A DNA stretch of 6,246 bases from Synergistota bacterium (GTDB taxonomy: Bacteria; Synergistota; JAGHAJ01), in the NCBI GenBank assembly GCA_021161545.1, contig JAGHAJ010000284.1, positions 1 to 6,246 of the forward strand. Reading direction: 5' to 3'. The position numbers and the translations under genes are program-made. Below are positions 5,807 to 6,246 of the stretch, one piece after another; within the stretch, counting starts at the first letter, position 1; every line of letters starts with the position of its first letter. Under the pieces are notes generated by a model. That model did no database searches, was not told where the DNA came from, and saw only the letters and a program-made list of their open reading frames with translations.

Positions 5807-6246
5807 TTACACCCCCGAAAATGCGTTAAATCCACCATCTATAGGAACAACCACACCAGTGACAAACTTAGAAGCGTCAGAAGTAAGCCATACACACGTA
5901 CCTATAAGGTCTTCTGGTTCGCCAAACCTACCCATGGGAGTATGGACTATAATGGTTTTTCCACGCTCCGTAAGGTTGTTGTTTTCATCCCAGAGAAGAT
6001 ACCTGTTCTGTTTGGTAGAAAAGAATCCCGGTGCTATTGCATTAACTCTGAGTTTCTTATTATATTCCTGCGCAAAGTGAACAGCAAGCCATTGCGTAAA
6101 ATTGCTCACTGCCGCTTTTGCAGCCGAATAACCCGGTATTCTGGTAAGTGGTCTAAACGCGTTCATCGAAGATATATTCAGTATCACTCCACCATCAGGG
6201 TTCTCTACCATCTTTTTGCCAAATATCTGCGAAGGCAATATAGCAC
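5807..6246 (-). CDS. SDR-family oxidoreductase, sugar-acid type (5' end missing)
   Basis: About 145 C-terminal residues of a classical short-chain dehydrogenase; the frame is open to the right edge, so the NAD(P)-binding N-terminal half (roughly 130 residues, including TGxxxGxG) lies outside. Numbering from the TTG codon at 6238: NISSMNAF (21-28) gives catalytic S24, YSAAK (37-41) gives Y37 and K41, RVNAIAPGFF (64-73) is the conserved strand after the active site, HTPMGRFGEPEDL (99-111) and FVTGVVVPIDGGF (125-137) complete the C-terminal core. NAFRPLTRIPGYSAAKAAVS and the ending GGFNAFSGV resemble the Bacillus UxuB-type fructuronate reductase/D-mannonate oxidoreductase branch from memory of the family; neighbours instead suggest a gluconate 5-dehydrogenase-like role. 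Either way it should interconvert a keto and a hydroxy sugar acid in the cytoplasm. The TTG at 6238 is not taken as the start because in-frame coding with family similarity (AILPSQIFG) continues upstream of it. The stop is 2 nt before gnd. Confidence 0.
   Translation of the reverse strand, partial: AILPSQIFGKKMVENPDGGVILNISSMNAFRPLTRIPGYSAAKAAVSNFTQWLAVHFAQEYNKKLRVNAIAPGFFSTKQNRYLLWDENNNLTERGKTIIVHTPMGRFGEPEDLIGTCVWLTSDASKFVTGVVVPIDGGFNAFSGV
5810..5816 (-). promoter_or_regulatory. Ribosome binding site of gnd, in the last SDR codons
   Basis: GGGGGTG on the minus strand encodes the final Gly-Val of the SDR protein and lies 5 nt before the GTG start at 5804. With the TAA stop between them, this is a stop-restart arrangement typical of translational coupling; it supports the GTG start. 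Confidence 0.

Noticed and set aside
5682-6080. Plus-strand open frame of 132 codons spanning the gnd/SDR junction
   Set aside because: Antisense to the conserved N-terminus of Gnd and C-terminus of the SDR; no domain or start signal.

Overview
The window is one tightly packed block of six protein-coding genes, all on the minus strand, so transcription runs from high to low coordinates. In transcription order they are: the 3' part of an SDR-family oxidoreductase (right edge); a complete long-form 6-phosphogluconate dehydrogenase (gnd); a D-isomer-specific 2-hydroxyacid dehydrogenase; an FGGY-family carbohydrate kinase; the periplasmic solute-binding protein of a TRAP transporter (dctP); and the 5' part of a fused DctQ-DctM TRAP membrane subunit (left edge). 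No tRNA, rRNA, mobile element, CRISPR array or direct repeat was seen, and no gap between genes exceeds about 55 bases. The long plus-strand open frames are shadows of the minus-strand genes.

Layout: the four enzyme genes form one translationally linked block. SDR stop and gnd start are 2 nt apart, gnd overlaps the 2-hydroxyacid dehydrogenase gene by 17 nt, and that gene overlaps the kinase gene by 23 nt. A 53-nt gap leads to dctP, which has the strongest Shine-Dalgarno sequence in the window (AAAGGAGGG). Directly after the dctP stop codon lies a stem-loop, followed by the fused dctQM gene. This is probably one sugar-acid uptake and catabolism operon whose two ends lie outside the window.

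How the genes may work together (inference): the TRAP system imports a sugar acid. The two NAD(P)H-dependent dehydrogenases (SDR and D-2-hydroxyacid type) interconvert keto and hydroxy hexonates. The FGGY kinase phosphorylates the product, most simply gluconate to 6-phosphogluconate, and Gnd decarboxylates that to ribulose 5-phosphate. The most coherent reading is a gluconate/ketogluconate operon, with the 2-hydroxyacid dehydrogenase as 2-ketogluconate reductase and the SDR as 5-ketogluconate reductase. The visible SDR sequence looks more like the Bacillus UxuB-type fructuronate reductase/mannonate oxidoreductase branch, so a uronate link remains possible.

Organism: GGAGG-type ribosome sites, many AGA/AGG Arg and ATA Ile codons, Lys/Glu-rich proteins and compact gene packing suggest an anaerobic, probably thermophilic bacterium. 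The DctP signal peptide ends in an Ala-x-Ala type I site without a lipobox cysteine, which fits a periplasm in a diderm cell better than a monoderm. Thermotogota or a similar lineage is a guess from gene content and style; the sequence alone does not settle it.
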